A stretch of DNA of 64,000 nucleotides from Gallaecimonas pentaromativorans (GTDB lineage Bacteria > Pseudomonadota > Gammaproteobacteria > Enterobacterales > Gallaecimonadaceae): NCBI RefSeq assembly GCF_003751625.1, contig NZ_RJUL01000003.1, forward strand, positions 310,001 to 374,000, in the 5' to 3' direction. The position numbers and the translations under genes are program-made. The notes beneath the pieces are model-generated. The model was not told the DNA's origin. It did no database searches and saw only the letters and a program-made list of their open reading frames with translations. This document shows positions 1 through 11,835 of this stretch, in pieces; position 1 is the first letter of the stretch; each line of letters starts with the position of its first letter.

Positions 1-11
1 TTAATGACTCT

Positions 12-1531
12 TAGGAGTGTGCATGGAATTTAGCGTAAAAAGTGGTAGCCCGGAAAAACAGCGCAGCGCCTGCATTGTGGTCGGAGTCTACGAACCCCGC
101 CGCCTTTCCCCCGTTGCCGAACAGCTCGATCGCATCAGCGACGGCTACATCTCCAACTTGCTGCGCCGTGGCGACCTTGAAGGAAAGGTAGGCCAGACCC
201 TGCTGCTGCACCATGTCCCAGGCGTCCTTTCCGAACGGGTGCTGCTGATTGGCTGTGGTAAAGAGCGGGAATTGGACGAGCGCCAGTATCGCCAAATTGT
301 TCAAAAAACCATTTCCACCCTTAACGATACCGGCTCCATGGAAGCGGTGTGTTTCCTGACCGAGCTGCACGTTAAGGGCCGCGACACCTACTGGAAGGTG
401 CGCCAAGCCGTAGAAGCCACCGAAAGCAGCCTCTACAGCTTTACCCAGCTTAAATCCAAGAAGGAAGAACCCCGCCGCCCCCTTCGCAAGCTGACCTTCA
501 ACGTGCCGACCCGCCGCGAGCTCTCTTTGGGCGAGAAGGCCATTCGTCACGGCCTGGGCATCACCAAAGGCATGGCCATGTGCCGCAACGTGGCCAACAT
601 GCCGCCCAACATCTGTAACCCGGCTTACCTGGCAGAGTCGGCCAAGGAACTGGCCAAGGAACACAGTAAGCTGGCCATCGAAGTGGTGGGCGAAGCGCAG
701 ATGGCCGAGATTGGCATGCACTCCTACCTGGCGGTAGGCCGCGGCAGTGCCAACGAATCAATGATGACCATCATGCGCTACAACGGCGCCCCTGACGCCT
801 CTGCCAAACCCATAGTGCTGGTAGGCAAGGGCCTGACCTTCGATGCCGGCGGTATCTCCATCAAGCCCGCCGATGGCATGGACGAGATGAAGTACGACAT
901 GGGCGGCGCTGCCGGCGTGCTGGGCACCATGACCGCCCTGGCCGAGCTGGATTTGCCGCTGAACGTGATTGGCGTGCTGGCCGGCTGTGAAAACATGCCC
1001 GACGCCAACGCTTATCGCCCCGGCGACATCCTCACCACCCTTTCCGGCCAGACCGTCGAAGTGCTCAACACCGACGCCGAAGGCCGCCTGGTGCTGTGCG
1101 ACGTGCTTACCTATGTAGAGCGCTTCGAGCCAGAGTGCGTGATTGACACCGCCACCCTCACCGGTGCCTGTGTGATTGCCCTGGGTAAGGTGGCCTCCGG
1201 TTTGATGTCTACCCACAATCCGCTGGCCCATGAGCTTATCAACGCCTCCGAGCAATCCGGCGACAAAGCCTGGCGCCTGCCGCTTTTTGACGAGTACCAA
1301 GAGCAGCTGGAAAGCCCCTTTGCCGACATGGCCAACATCGGTGGCCGCCCGGCCGGTGCCATCACCGCCGGCGCCTTCCTGAGCCGCTTTACCAAGAAGT
1401 ACAACTGGGCTCACCTCGATATCGCCGGCACCGCCTGGGTATCGGGCAAGAACAAAGGCTCTACCGGTCGCCCGGTACCGCTTTTGACCCAGTTCCTCTT
1501 GAACCGCGCCGGTGAAAAGCCCGAAGATTAA
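12..1531 (+). CDS. pepA: Leucyl aminopeptidase (cytosol aminopeptidase, M17)
   Basis: Cytosolic metallo-exopeptidase that removes N-terminal residues from peptides; in E. coli PepA also binds DNA in carAB control and XerCD site-specific recombination. The protein follows E. coli PepA almost end to end, from [16 protein letters not shown] to the C terminus, including the NTDAEGRL signature and the metal-binding [11 protein letters not shown] segment. The coding region proper starts at the ATG at 23: an AGGAG lies 5 bases upstream, whereas an in-frame GTG at 17 overlaps that site. This gives 502 aa, the usual family length. The listed start includes the ribosome binding site. holC and valS follow on the same strand, as in many gammaproteobacteria, and a hairpin terminator separates pepA from holC. 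Confidence 0.97.
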
Positions 1532-1550
1532 GGGCAATCCCACGGAACCA

Positions 1551-1574
1551 AGGGCAGCTCTGACTGCCCTTTTT
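1551..1574 (+). terminator. Rho-independent terminator after pepA
   Basis: GGGCAG and CTGCCC arms with a six-base loop are followed by a T run. It lies 20 bases after the pepA stop and just before the holC ribosome binding site, so it may attenuate rather than abolish read-through into holC. Confidence 0.75.
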
Positions 1575-1590
1575 CCTTTTTGGAGTCTCT

Positions 1591-2034
1591 ATGGCTGATG
1601 TCACTTTTTGCTCCCTGCCGGACGATAACCTGGTGGAATTTGCCTGCCAGGTGGCCGCGCATTTTTACCAATTGCGCCAACCGGTGCTGATCACCTGCCA
1701 GGACAAGGCCCAGGCCGACGCCGTTGACGAAGCGCTGTGGGTAAAGGAGCCGGCGTCCTTTGTGCCCCATAACCTGGCTGACGAAGGCCCCAAAAGCGGC
1801 TCACCGGTGGCCATTTACTGGCCCGAAGCGCCCGCCCCCAGAGGCCGTGCGGTGTTGATTAATCTCCATGAAGCCATCCCCCATGTTGCGGTACAATGTG
1901 CGCAAATTTTTGAGGCCGTGCCAAACAGCGAGGCACTCAAGGTGGCGGCGCGAACCCGGTTTCGCAGCTACCAACAACAGGGCGCAGCCCCTAAGCACTT
2001 GTCACTCGCGGACTTTTTGGCGCAAACCCACTGA
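1591..2034 (+). CDS. holC: DNA polymerase III chi subunit
   Basis: Clamp-loader accessory subunit that, with psi (HolD), links DNA polymerase III holoenzyme to single-strand binding protein. It is 147 aa, the usual chi size. It shows the family pattern of an N-terminal FYxL-type segment, the ADAVDEALW stretch and a C-terminal region ending in a Leu/Ala-rich helix. The position directly before valS is the conserved gammaproteobacterial arrangement and supports the call as much as the sequence does. A TTGGAGTCTCT sequence supplies the ribosome binding site. Confidence 0.93.
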   Translation: MADVTFCSLPDDNLVEFACQVAAHFYQLRQPVLITCQDKAQADAVDEALWVKEPASFVPHNLADEGPKSGSPVAIYWPEAPAPRGRAVLINLHEAIPHVAVQCAQIFEAVPNSEALKVAARTRFRSYQQQGAAPKHLSLADFLAQTH

Positions 2035-2048
2035 GATACAGCAAAACC

Positions 2049-4898
<2,850 letters not shown>

Positions 4899-4905
4899 GC
4901 AAATT

Positions 4906-4935
4906 AAGGCCCGGCTGATAGCACCGGGCCTTTTT
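4906..4935 (+). terminator. Rho-independent terminator after valS
   Basis: An AAGGCCCGG ... CCGGGCC stem with a short loop is followed by five T. It closes the pepA-holC-valS transcription block. Confidence 0.9.
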
Positions 4936-4990
4936 ATTCGCCATCAGAAATGGCTACATTAATGTAACGACAATAATACTGAGGACGGCC

Positions 4991-6931
4991 GTGGCCAACA
5001 CGGATACCTTGCTTGAACACCTTCCTTGTCCTTTAGCCTGGCTGGAACCGGGCGGGACTCTATTGGGTTTCAACCCAGCCTTTGCCGATCTGGTTGAAGA
5101 CCCACAGCACTTTTTTACCCAAGGCGCCGGCAGCCACTGGCTGGCAAAATGCCAGGACAGCCACTTTTGGCGCGACGCCCTGCCCGGCAAAGGGTTGATG
5201 CGGGTGCATGTCAGCCACCTGCCCGACAGCAAGGCCTTTCTCTTTTTTGTCCAACCGGTGGTGGACTTGCACGGCTCGGTGCTGGATCTGCTGGCCCACC
5301 CCATTTTCATTCAGTGCCCCGACGGCAGCCTTTTGGCCAGCAACAACAGCTTTGCCAATTTCATGGGCTCCGAGCGCAGCGCCCTTATTGGCCTTGAGGC
5401 CAGCCGACTTTTTGGCGGCGACGGCCAGCAAGGTATCGACAGTGGCCGCGAACAGCTGCTTAAAGAAGGCACCCTTGAGCCCATTAAGGTCAGCCGCCCT
5501 GATGGCAAAATTTGGTGGATCCAAAAGCGCCTGATCACCCAGAACGACCAGCACCTGGCCATTATCAGCGAGATGTGGGACATCACCCGTCAGCTGCAAA
5601 TGGAAGCCGAACTCTCTGCCATGCAGTCAGCGGACAAGCTCACCGGTTTGATGTCACGCGACGAGTTTTTGCATCAGCTCGACGAACAGCTCCATGTGGC
5701 CAAACGCATCCAGATGAAACTGGGGTTGATGCTGCTGGATCTGAAAAGCTTCCAGCAGATCAACGACGACTTTGGCCACCAGGTGGGGGATTCGCTGCTA
5801 AGAGCCGTAGCCCAGCGCATTCAGCAAACCTTGCGGGAAACCGACATCCTGGCCCGCCAAGAAGGCGACCGCTTTGCCATCATGGCGGTGCACCTTAAAA
5901 ACTCCGAGGCCATGGCCCAGGTGCACCACAAGCTGGCACTGGCCTTTGAGCAACCTTTTGAAATAGACGGTAAACCGGTGCCGATGGGCTTTCGGGCCGG
6001 GGTGGCCATTTACCCGGACGATGCCGACAACGCCAACAGCCTCTTTAACAACGCCGAGCTAACCCTGCACCAGCTCAAACGTGATGGCGGCGATGTGCGT
6101 TTTTACGACGAGCGCATCGATGCCATGGTGCGCCTGACCCGCGAGTTGGGTAAGGATCTGCGCGGCGCCACCGAGCGGGGCGAGTTTTTCCTGCGCTACC
6201 AGCCCATTGTCAGCGCCTACGGCAATAAATTGTTGGGGGTGGAAACCCTGGTCCGCTGGGAACACCCCCAGCACGGCACCCTAGTTCCCCAGGAGTTTGT
6301 CTATATCGCCGAGCATGTGGGGCTGATTAACGAACTGGGCGAACACGTGCTGGCAATGCTGACCCGCGATTTGCACCAGTGGCTGGATTACGGGGTCTAC
6401 AACCTGTGCCTGACCGTGAACATCTCGCCGCAGCAGTTAAAGGGCCAAGGGCTTTTTGACAAGACCCGTGAATTGCTGGCCCAGCTTGGCGGCGCCGATC
6501 AGTTCACTCTGGAGCTGGAGCTTAACGAAGCGGCCATTCACAACGATGGCCAGCGCTATGCCCAGCAGCTCCATGAACTGAAAAAAATGGGCCTTAGGCT
6601 CTCTATCGACGAGTTCGGCTCCATCAACGGCGCCCTCAATAACCTCACCAAGCTGCCCATCGACACCATCAAGATTGACCGGCACTTTATCGCCAAGTTG
6701 GGTAAAGATCCCGATGCCGAGACCCTGGTCAAAGCCATTTTGCGACTGGGTAAGGACTTGGGTATTCGCACCAGCGCCGTGGGAGTTGAAGAGCTGGACC
6801 AGCTTAACTTCCTGCGTAACGAGCACTGCGATCAAGTGCAAGGCTTTGCGGTATCCGAGCCCATGGGCAGTGAAGACTTCATCACCTGGTACCACAACTT
6901 CAACCTGGTACGAGGCGGCATTCAGCCATAA
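4991..6931 (+). CDS. PAS-GGDEF-EAL signalling protein with degenerate catalytic motifs
   Basis: 646 aa, GTG start with GAGGAC upstream, and no predicted membrane segment. Domain order: an N-terminal PAS-like region (about 1-90), a second PAS (about 95-205, ending in the MWDITRQLQMEAEL linker), a GGDEF-type domain (about 210-375) and an EAL-type domain (about 385-640). The GGDEF box reads EGDRF (291-295), so diguanylate cyclase activity is unlikely. In the EAL domain the motif is ETLVR (418), the DDFGTG loop is DEFGSI (540-545), TE is NE in LELNEA, and AEGVET is AVGVEE. These losses affect residues that bind metal or c-di-GMP in active phosphodiesterases. The protein is therefore probably a non-catalytic sensor or binding protein. 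It stands alone between two terminators. Confidence 0.88.
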   Translation: MANTDTLLEHLPCPLAWLEPGGTLLGFNPAFADLVEDPQHFFTQGAGSHWLAKCQDSHFWRDALPGKGLMRVHVSHLPDSKAFLFFVQPVVDLHGSVLDLLAHPIFIQCPDGSLLASNNSFANFMGSERSALIGLEASRLFGGDGQQGIDSGREQLLKEGTLEPIKVSRPDGKIWWIQKRLITQNDQHLAIISEMWDITRQLQMEAELSAMQSADKLTGLMSRDEFLHQLDEQLHVAKRIQMKLGLMLLDLKSFQQINDDFGHQVGDSLLRAVAQRIQQTLRETDILARQEGDRFAIMAVHLKNSEAMAQVHHKLALAFEQPFEIDGKPVPMGFRAGVAIYPDDADNANSLFNNAELTLHQLKRDGGDVRFYDERIDAMVRLTRELGKDLRGATERGEFFLRYQPIVSAYGNKLLGVETLVRWEHPQHGTLVPQEFVYIAEHVGLINELGEHVLAMLTRDLHQWLDYGVYNLCLTVNISPQQLKGQGLFDKTRELLAQLGGADQFTLELELNEAAIHNDGQRYAQQLHELKKMGLRLSIDEFGSINGALNNLTKLPIDTIKIDRHFIAKLGKDPDAETLVKAILRLGKDLGIRTSAVGVEELDQLNFLRNEHCDQVQGFAVSEPMGSEDFITWYHNFNLVRGGIQP

Positions 6932-6960
6932 AAAACGGGAGCATCGGCTCCCGTTTTTTA
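6932..6960. terminator. Bidirectional terminator between two convergent genes
   Basis: AAAAAACGGGAGC ... GCTCCCGTTTTTT is a near-perfect inverted repeat with A and T runs on both sides. It can end the GGDEF/EAL gene on the plus strand and the SMR exporter gene on the minus strand. Confidence 0.9.
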
Positions 6961-7275
6961 TGACACCAGCTTAAGCCCCACCAGGGACACCACCAGCAGG
7001 GTTAAAAAGCCCATCCGCGCCAAGGTGGCCGGATCGTTGAAAAAGCACACCCCCACCAGCGCCGTGCCCAGCGCGCCGATGCCGGTCCAGATGGCATAAG
7101 CGGTGCCTACCGGAATGTGCGCCATGGCCTTGGTCAGGCAGTAAAAGCTGGCCGCCCCCAAAGCGATAAACGCCGCCGTAGCCCAGTGCCGGGTAAAGCC
7201 CTCGGACAACTTCAGGCAGCTGGCAAAGCCCACTTCAAAGACACCGGCCAAAACAAGAAACCCCCAGGGACCCAT
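6958..7275 (-). CDS. sugE: Small multidrug resistance (SMR) exporter, SugE/Gdx type
   Basis: Four-helix inner membrane exporter of the SMR family. The SugE/Gdx branch exports guanidinium and some quaternary ammonium compounds by proton exchange. It is 105 aa from the ATG at 7275, which has GGAGGTGTCT just upstream; the longer TTG start at 7287 is disfavoured. The conserved membrane-embedded Glu is in the first helix (GVFEVGFA), and GTAYAIWTGIGA matches the SugE signature. It is divergent from a MarR-type regulator gene, with one of two matching palindromes only 13 bases upstream of its start. The call to SugE rather than EmrE/QacE rests on the WTGIGA pattern. The substrate is inferred. Confidence 0.88.
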   Translation of the reverse strand: MGPWGFLVLAGVFEVGFASCLKLSEGFTRHWATAAFIALGAASFYCLTKAMAHIPVGTAYAIWTGIGALGTALVGVCFFNDPATLARMGFLTLLVVSLVGLKLVS

Positions 7276-7288
7276 AGACACCTCCAAC

Positions 7289-7306
7289 TATCTTCCCAGA
7301 AAGATA
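7289..7306. promoter_or_regulatory. Operator 1 of the SMR exporter/MarR divergent promoter
   Basis: TATCTTCCCAGAAAGATA is an imperfect 18-base palindrome with TATCTT/AAGATA outer arms. It lies immediately upstream of the SMR exporter ribosome binding site. It matches the second site at 7321-7338 and is offset from it by 32 bases, about three helical turns. It is probably a MarR dimer site. Confidence 0.75.
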
Positions 7307-7320
7307 TTTCGCCGTGATAG

Positions 7321-7338
7321 TATCTTCCTGGAAAGATA
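7321..7338. promoter_or_regulatory. Operator 2 of the SMR exporter/MarR divergent promoter
   Basis: TATCTTCCTGGAAAGATA has the same outer arms as operator 1 and sits just upstream of the marR-type gene's ribosome binding site. The pair suggests joint repression of exporter and regulator, with autoregulation. Confidence 0.75.
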
Positions 7339-7355
7339 AACTCAAGGAGTCTTCC

Positions 7356-7853
7356 ATGGCCCGTGCCCGCGCCGCGTTAAGCGAACTCAAGGACAACTGG
7401 CAGAACCATTGGCCCCAGGCCTGCGACAAGGCTGGCGAGCTGGTGGCCGCGCTCTATCGCCTGCAGGAGTATTTCGCCGAGCTCGACGGCGCCGTGTTTG
7501 CCCGCTTTAGTCTGCAACCGGCCGAGTTTGAAGTGCTGGCAACCCTGCGCTCGGTAGGCGGCGAACATTGCCTGAGCCCCACCGAGCTTTACCGCTTGAT
7601 GCTGGTGTCCTCCGGCGGCATGACCAAAATCTTGCTGCGCATGGAAGATAAAGCCCTGATAAGCCGCCCCGCCAACCCCGATGACGGCCGCTCCAAGCGG
7701 GTGAAACTCACCGATAAAGGCCTGGCTTTGGTGGAGAGTTGCAACCAGGCCTTGCTGGCTGCCGAAGCCCAAAGCTGCGCTGGCCTTGGCGGGCACCTCC
7801 CGGCCCTTAGCCGGCAATTGCAGGACTGGCTTGGCAAATTAGAAAAGCGTTAA
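7356..7853 (+). CDS. MarR-family transcriptional regulator
   Basis: Winged-helix regulator of 165 aa. The ATG at 7356 with AAGGAG upstream is preferred over the upstream in-frame start at 7314, which would place coding sequence over operator 2. The central region has the MarR helix-turn-helix (LSPTELYRLMLVSSGGMTKI) followed by the wing (RPANPDDGRSKRVKLTDKG), whose DxRS/KR pattern is the family hallmark. It is divergent from the SMR exporter, and the shared intergenic region carries two identical-arm palindromes. It most likely represses both genes until a ligand binds. The ligand is unknown. Confidence 0.93.
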   Translation: MARARAALSELKDNWQNHWPQACDKAGELVAALYRLQEYFAELDGAVFARFSLQPAEFEVLATLRSVGGEHCLSPTELYRLMLVSSGGMTKILLRMEDKALISRPANPDDGRSKRVKLTDKGLALVESCNQALLAAEAQSCAGLGGHLPALSRQLQDWLGKLEKR

Positions 7854-7968
7854 CCGTCACCAAACTGTCACCTAAGTGTCATCGAGATAACCAGCCTGGC
7901 CGCCACAATACGCTCCCGGATGGGTCATGTTCAGACCCTGATAGCAGTTCAAGGGAGTCTTTCGGCCT

Positions 7969-9879
7969 ATGGCTATCCTGCCCACGAGACTTTTCACGCC
8001 GTTTGCCCGCCTTGGGCGCCTGGTGCCGAAACTATCCATAACCCAGAAAGTGATGCTGGGTTTTCTGCTGCTGGTACTGTGCCTGCTGGCCAGCAGCCTG
8101 GTGACCTTATTGGCAGGGCAACAAATTCGCACCCAAATTCAGGCCATGACCACCAAGGCCACCCCGCTGGTGCTGCAAACCAGCCAACTGTCGGTTGTGC
8201 TGCTCAACGCCGACCGCCAGTTAAAGGCGGTGCCGGGTAGCACCGACCCCCATATCGCCATTACCACCATGAACAACTTTGGCGATCTCAAGGCGAGCTT
8301 CCACGACACCCTCGATAAGCTCAAAATCCTGGCTAAAGACTCCAAGGACGTATTGGGCCTGCTCGAACCCCTCGCCACCATGGACCAAGACTACTTTGCC
8401 CTGGGCCAGGAGCTTGGCGACAAACAGCAGGCGCTGCTCAAGGCCCAGGAGGACATTAATAACGCTCGCCAGCAGTGGCGCCAGGCCCTGCAAGGCGCCA
8501 AGCTGGCAAGCGAAATCGCCATCCAGGAAAACATCGACGAAGTGCTGGCTGCCACCGACAGCTTTGCTATCAACAGGCCCAAACAGGCTTTGGATACACT
8601 GCTCGCCGGTAACAGCGCCCTGGCGGGCGATGCCCAGCAGCTGATGGATGCCAAAGAGCAGTACCTGACTTTAAAAGACGAAGTGGCCGCCCTTGCCGAC
8701 CAGACCAGCGGCACCATCGATTACGCCATCGCCGTGATGGGCACCGTCGACCAAACCGCCCATGACCGGGTCGACAGCGGCGCTGCGACCGTCAATCGCT
8801 CATTGAGCTTGAGCTTCTGGCTGACCTTGCTGGCCCTTGGCATTTCCTTGCTGCTGGCGGCATTGGTGGCCTGGAGCGTGTACCGCTCCATCAAAAAGCC
8901 GCTGGCCGAGCTGTTGTCGGTACAAAGGGCGGCAGCCCGTGGCGATATCACCCAAGAAGTGGCCTTTACCAGCCATAACGAGTTTGGCCTGCTCTCGGCC
9001 AGCACCAACCAACTGCTAAGCCACCTTCGCCAGCTGATAAGCCAGCTCAGCGACGGAGCCCGCCAGTTGGGCGAGGTGTCGCAACTGAACCGCGACCAAT
9101 CCCTTGAGACCCGCCAGGCCCTGGAGCTGCAACGGCGCCAAACCCAGCAGGTCACCACCGCCATGACAGAGATGGAAAAAGCAGTGCAGGAAGTGGCCCA
9201 GTCCACCGCCCGTACCTTAAGCCGGGTGATGGAGATGGACAATGCGGTCGGCCAGGGCCAAAAACTGGTGAACGGCAGCAGCGATGCCAGCCACAGCCTG
9301 GCTCAGCGCCTGGACAACACCGGCAAGGCCATTGACGACGCGCACAATTATTCCCAGCAGATAGGCAGCGTGCTGGATGTTATTCAAGGAGTGGCGGAGC
9401 AGACCAACCTGCTGGCCCTGAACGCCGCCATCGAGGCGGCCCGAGCCGGCGACCATGGCCGCGGCTTTGCGGTGGTGGCCAGTGAAGTCAGAGGCCTTGC
9501 CCAGCAAACCTCCGAATCGGCCAAGACCATTCACGGCATGATTGACAGCCTGCAGCAAAGCACCCGCCAGGCAGTCTCCCTGATGAAAGACAGCCAGCAG
9601 CAGATGGAAAAGGGGCTGGAACAAAACAGCCGGGCCGCCGAGGCCATGGGGCAGATCCGCGCCCTTATCAGCGATGTCACCGCCAACAGCGAGCACATTG
9701 CCTCTGCCGCCACCCAGCAGCAGGCCACCACCGAAGACATCGCCCAGAGCCTCAGCCAAATCGCCCACATCACCGAGCAAAACCACCAGGGCGTGGCGGC
9801 GTTCAGTGATTCGAGCCAACGTATCGAAGAGCTTATCCAAGCCCAGGAAGAGTTGGTCAGGCACTTTCAGCACCGCTGA
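7969..9879 (+). CDS. Methyl-accepting chemotaxis protein
   Basis: Inner membrane chemoreceptor of 636 aa that senses periplasmic signals and controls CheA/CheW. TM1 is at about residues 25-47. A periplasmic, largely helical sensor of about 230 residues follows, then TM2 at about 280-303, a HAMP linker, and a cytoplasmic coiled coil. The signalling hairpin tip starts at residue 477 ([18 protein letters not shown]). There is no C-terminal NWETF-type CheR docking pentapeptide. The ligand cannot be inferred from sequence. The gene is monocistronic, with no chemotaxis genes around it. Confidence 0.95.
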   Translation: MAILPTRLFTPFARLGRLVPKLSITQKVMLGFLLLVLCLLASSLVTLLAGQQIRTQIQAMTTKATPLVLQTSQLSVVLLNADRQLKAVPGSTDPHIAITTMNNFGDLKASFHDTLDKLKILAKDSKDVLGLLEPLATMDQDYFALGQELGDKQQALLKAQEDINNARQQWRQALQGAKLASEIAIQENIDEVLAATDSFAINRPKQALDTLLAGNSALAGDAQQLMDAKEQYLTLKDEVAALADQTSGTIDYAIAVMGTVDQTAHDRVDSGAATVNRSLSLSFWLTLLALGISLLLAALVAWSVYRSIKKPLAELLSVQRAAARGDITQEVAFTSHNEFGLLSASTNQLLSHLRQLISQLSDGARQLGEVSQLNRDQSLETRQALELQRRQTQQVTTAMTEMEKAVQEVAQSTARTLSRVMEMDNAVGQGQKLVNGSSDASHSLAQRLDNTGKAIDDAHNYSQQIGSVLDVIQGVAEQTNLLALNAAIEAARAGDHGRGFAVVASEVRGLAQQTSESAKTIHGMIDSLQQSTRQAVSLMKDSQQQMEKGLEQNSRAAEAMGQIRALISDVTANSEHIASAATQQQATTEDIAQSLSQIAHITEQNHQGVAAFSDSSQRIEELIQAQEELVRHFQHR

Positions 9880-9943
9880 GCGCTTGGGCCGGCAGCGGGG
9901 ATTTTGGTAGCATAAGCGGTTTTCTCCCCTCCCCGAGCGCAGT

Positions 9944-11131
9944 ATGAGTCAAGCACAGAGCATTCAGGTCCGGCCCCAGGGCACGGGCCTGGCCGAGTTT
10001 TCCCTGGCCGTTGGCGGCCTTGCCATCGGCACTGGCGAGTTCGCCGCCATGGGCATCTTGCCAAACCTGGCCCAAGGCATTGGCGTGGATATTCCCACCG
10101 CCGGCCACACCATCAGCGCCTATGCCCTGGGCGTGGTGGTAGGGGCGCCGCTCTTTGCCATCCTGGGCGCCCGTATGCCAAGGCGCATGCTGCTGGTGCT
10201 GCTGATGTCCATCTTTGCCTTCGGTAACCTGCTGAGCGCCGCCATGAGCCAGTACCTGCCGCTCATTGCCGCTCGTTTCGTGGCGGGCCTACCCCACGGC
10301 GCCTACTTTGGGGTGGCCTCGTTGGTGGCCGCTTCCATCGTCCCCCACAGCCAGCGCGCCTCGGCGGTAGGCCGGGTGATGCTCGGGCTCAGCACCGCCA
10401 ATGTCATTGGCGTGCCCCTTGCCACCTGGGCAGGCCAATGGCTGGGTTGGCGCAGCCTGTTTGTGATAGTAGGGGCCTTGGCAGTGCTGACCGCAGTGAT
10501 GGTGAGGCTATTTGTGCCACGGGTGGCGGTGGCCGAGGGCGCCAGTGTGCGCAACGAACTGAGCGCCTTTAAAGAAGGGCAAATTTGGCTGACCCTGCTG
10601 GCCGCATCTGTAGGCTTTGGCGGTATCTTTGCAGTGTACAGCTACATCACCCCCACCCTCACCGAGGTCACCGGCATCCAAGAAAGCACCGTGCCCTGGC
10701 TGCTGTCCCTGTTTGGCCTTGGCAACATTGCCGGCAATATCTTTGGCGGTAAACTGGCTGACCGCTCCCTCAAAGGCACCATTCTCGGCTCCTTTATCTG
10801 GAGCGCCGTGGCACTGGGACTCTATGTGTTTGCCGCAAAAGCGCTGTGGAGCGCGGCGCTGCTGGTGTTTTGTATCGGCTGCAGTGTGGCGGTGGTGCCA
10901 GCCATGCAAACCCGGCTGATGGACGTGGGCAAAAAGGCCCAGACCCTGTCGGCCGCCCTTAACCATTCGGCCTTTAACATCGGCAATGCCAATGGCGCTT
11001 GGCTCGGCGGCCTTGCCATCAGCGCCGGCCTTGGCTGGACCGCCACCGGCTGGGTAGGCGCCCTGCTTGCCCTGGGAGGGCTGTTGATTATCTGGCTGGC
11101 CTTTGCCATTGAAAAGCGCAGCAACCCTTGA
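9944..11131 (+). CDS. MFS transporter, DHA1 (YdhP/AraJ-like)
   Basis: Major facilitator superfamily proton antiporter of 395 aa with twelve predicted helices. The N-terminal GTGEFAAMGILPNLA and the loop GARMPRRMLL between helices 2 and 3 fit the drug:H+ antiporter-1 group and resemble E. coli YdhP/AraJ. The substrate is unknown; the group includes arabinose, purine and drug exporters. It lies between a chemoreceptor gene and an oxidoreductase operon, with a terminator right after it, so it is probably transcribed alone. Confidence 0.88.
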   Translation: MSQAQSIQVRPQGTGLAEFSLAVGGLAIGTGEFAAMGILPNLAQGIGVDIPTAGHTISAYALGVVVGAPLFAILGARMPRRMLLVLLMSIFAFGNLLSAAMSQYLPLIAARFVAGLPHGAYFGVASLVAASIVPHSQRASAVGRVMLGLSTANVIGVPLATWAGQWLGWRSLFVIVGALAVLTAVMVRLFVPRVAVAEGASVRNELSAFKEGQIWLTLLAASVGFGGIFAVYSYITPTLTEVTGIQESTVPWLLSLFGLGNIAGNIFGGKLADRSLKGTILGSFIWSAVALGLYVFAAKALWSAALLVFCIGCSVAVVPAMQTRLMDVGKKAQTLSAALNHSAFNIGNANGAWLGGLAISAGLGWTATGWVGALLALGGLLIIWLAFAIEKRSNP

Positions 11132-11159
11132 AAAAAGGCCGTCATCGACGGCCTTTTTG
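11131..11159 (+). terminator. Rho-independent terminator after the MFS gene
   Basis: AAAAAAGGCCGTC ... GACGGCCTTTTT directly follows the stop codon: stem GGCCGTC/GACGGCC, loop ATC. The next 180 bases, up to 11340, hold no gene and presumably the promoter of the oxidoreductase operon. Confidence 0.9.
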
Positions 11160-11340
11160 TTAACGAAATTAACTTTACCGCTCGGCCCCAACCGTTGGCC
11201 GAAGGGCGCTGTCGGCCAGCCAAACCTTGTGTGATGCTTATTTGAACAACGGCTTTGCCCGCCATACAGCCATAACCACATCCTAAGGCGGGCGCCTTTA
11301 CCAGCGCGGGGCCCCCTCGCAACCACTCAAGGAGGACGCC

Positions 11341-11835
11341 GTGGCGTATCAACTTAAGATAAATGGTCAACAGCTTCAGGCCGACGTCGACGCTGACACC
11401 CCGCTGCTGTGGGTCCTGAGGGACACCCTCGATATGAAGGGCACCAAGTTCGGCTGCGGCATGTCGCTGTGCGGCGCCTGCACCGTGCATCTTAACGGCA
11501 ATCCCATCCGTAGCTGCGTGACCCCGGTGGCGGCGGTGGGCGATGGCGCTGTTACCACGGTGGAGGGCATCGGTGACGACGAGCTTGGCCAGCGCATTCA
11601 ACGCACCTGGAAGAGCCTTGACGTGCCCCAGTGCGGCTATTGCCAGGCCGGGCAGATGATGAGTGCCCTCGCCCTGCTGCGCCAGCATCCCAAACCCACC
11701 GACGAACAAATCGACATCGGCATGGGCATGAACCTGTGCCGCTGCAGCACCTACCTTCGTATTCGCCAGGCCATCCACCAGGTAGCCGGTGAACTGGCGC
11801 CAGCAAAGGAGAGCGAAGATGCAGCCCATAGCTGA
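11341..11835 (+). CDS. (2Fe-2S) subunit of a molybdenum hydroxylase (IorA-like)
   Basis: Electron-transfer subunit of the xanthine dehydrogenase family, closest in layout to isoquinoline 1-oxidoreductase alpha subunit. It is 164 aa. The plant-type ferredoxin domain supplies C39, C44, C47 and C59, and the helical [2Fe-2S]-2 domain supplies C98, C101, C133 and C135 (NLCRCSTY). The GTG start has a strong AAGGAGG. The catalytic subunit gene overlaps its 3' end by 17 bases, indicating coupled expression. There is no FAD subunit gene, as expected for the two-subunit, probably periplasmic, branch that passes electrons to a cytochrome. Confidence 0.92.
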   Translation: MAYQLKINGQQLQADVDADTPLLWVLRDTLDMKGTKFGCGMSLCGACTVHLNGNPIRSCVTPVAAVGDGAVTTVEGIGDDELGQRIQRTWKSLDVPQCGYCQAGQMMSALALLRQHPKPTDEQIDIGMGMNLCRCSTYLRIRQAIHQVAGELAPAKESEDAAHS

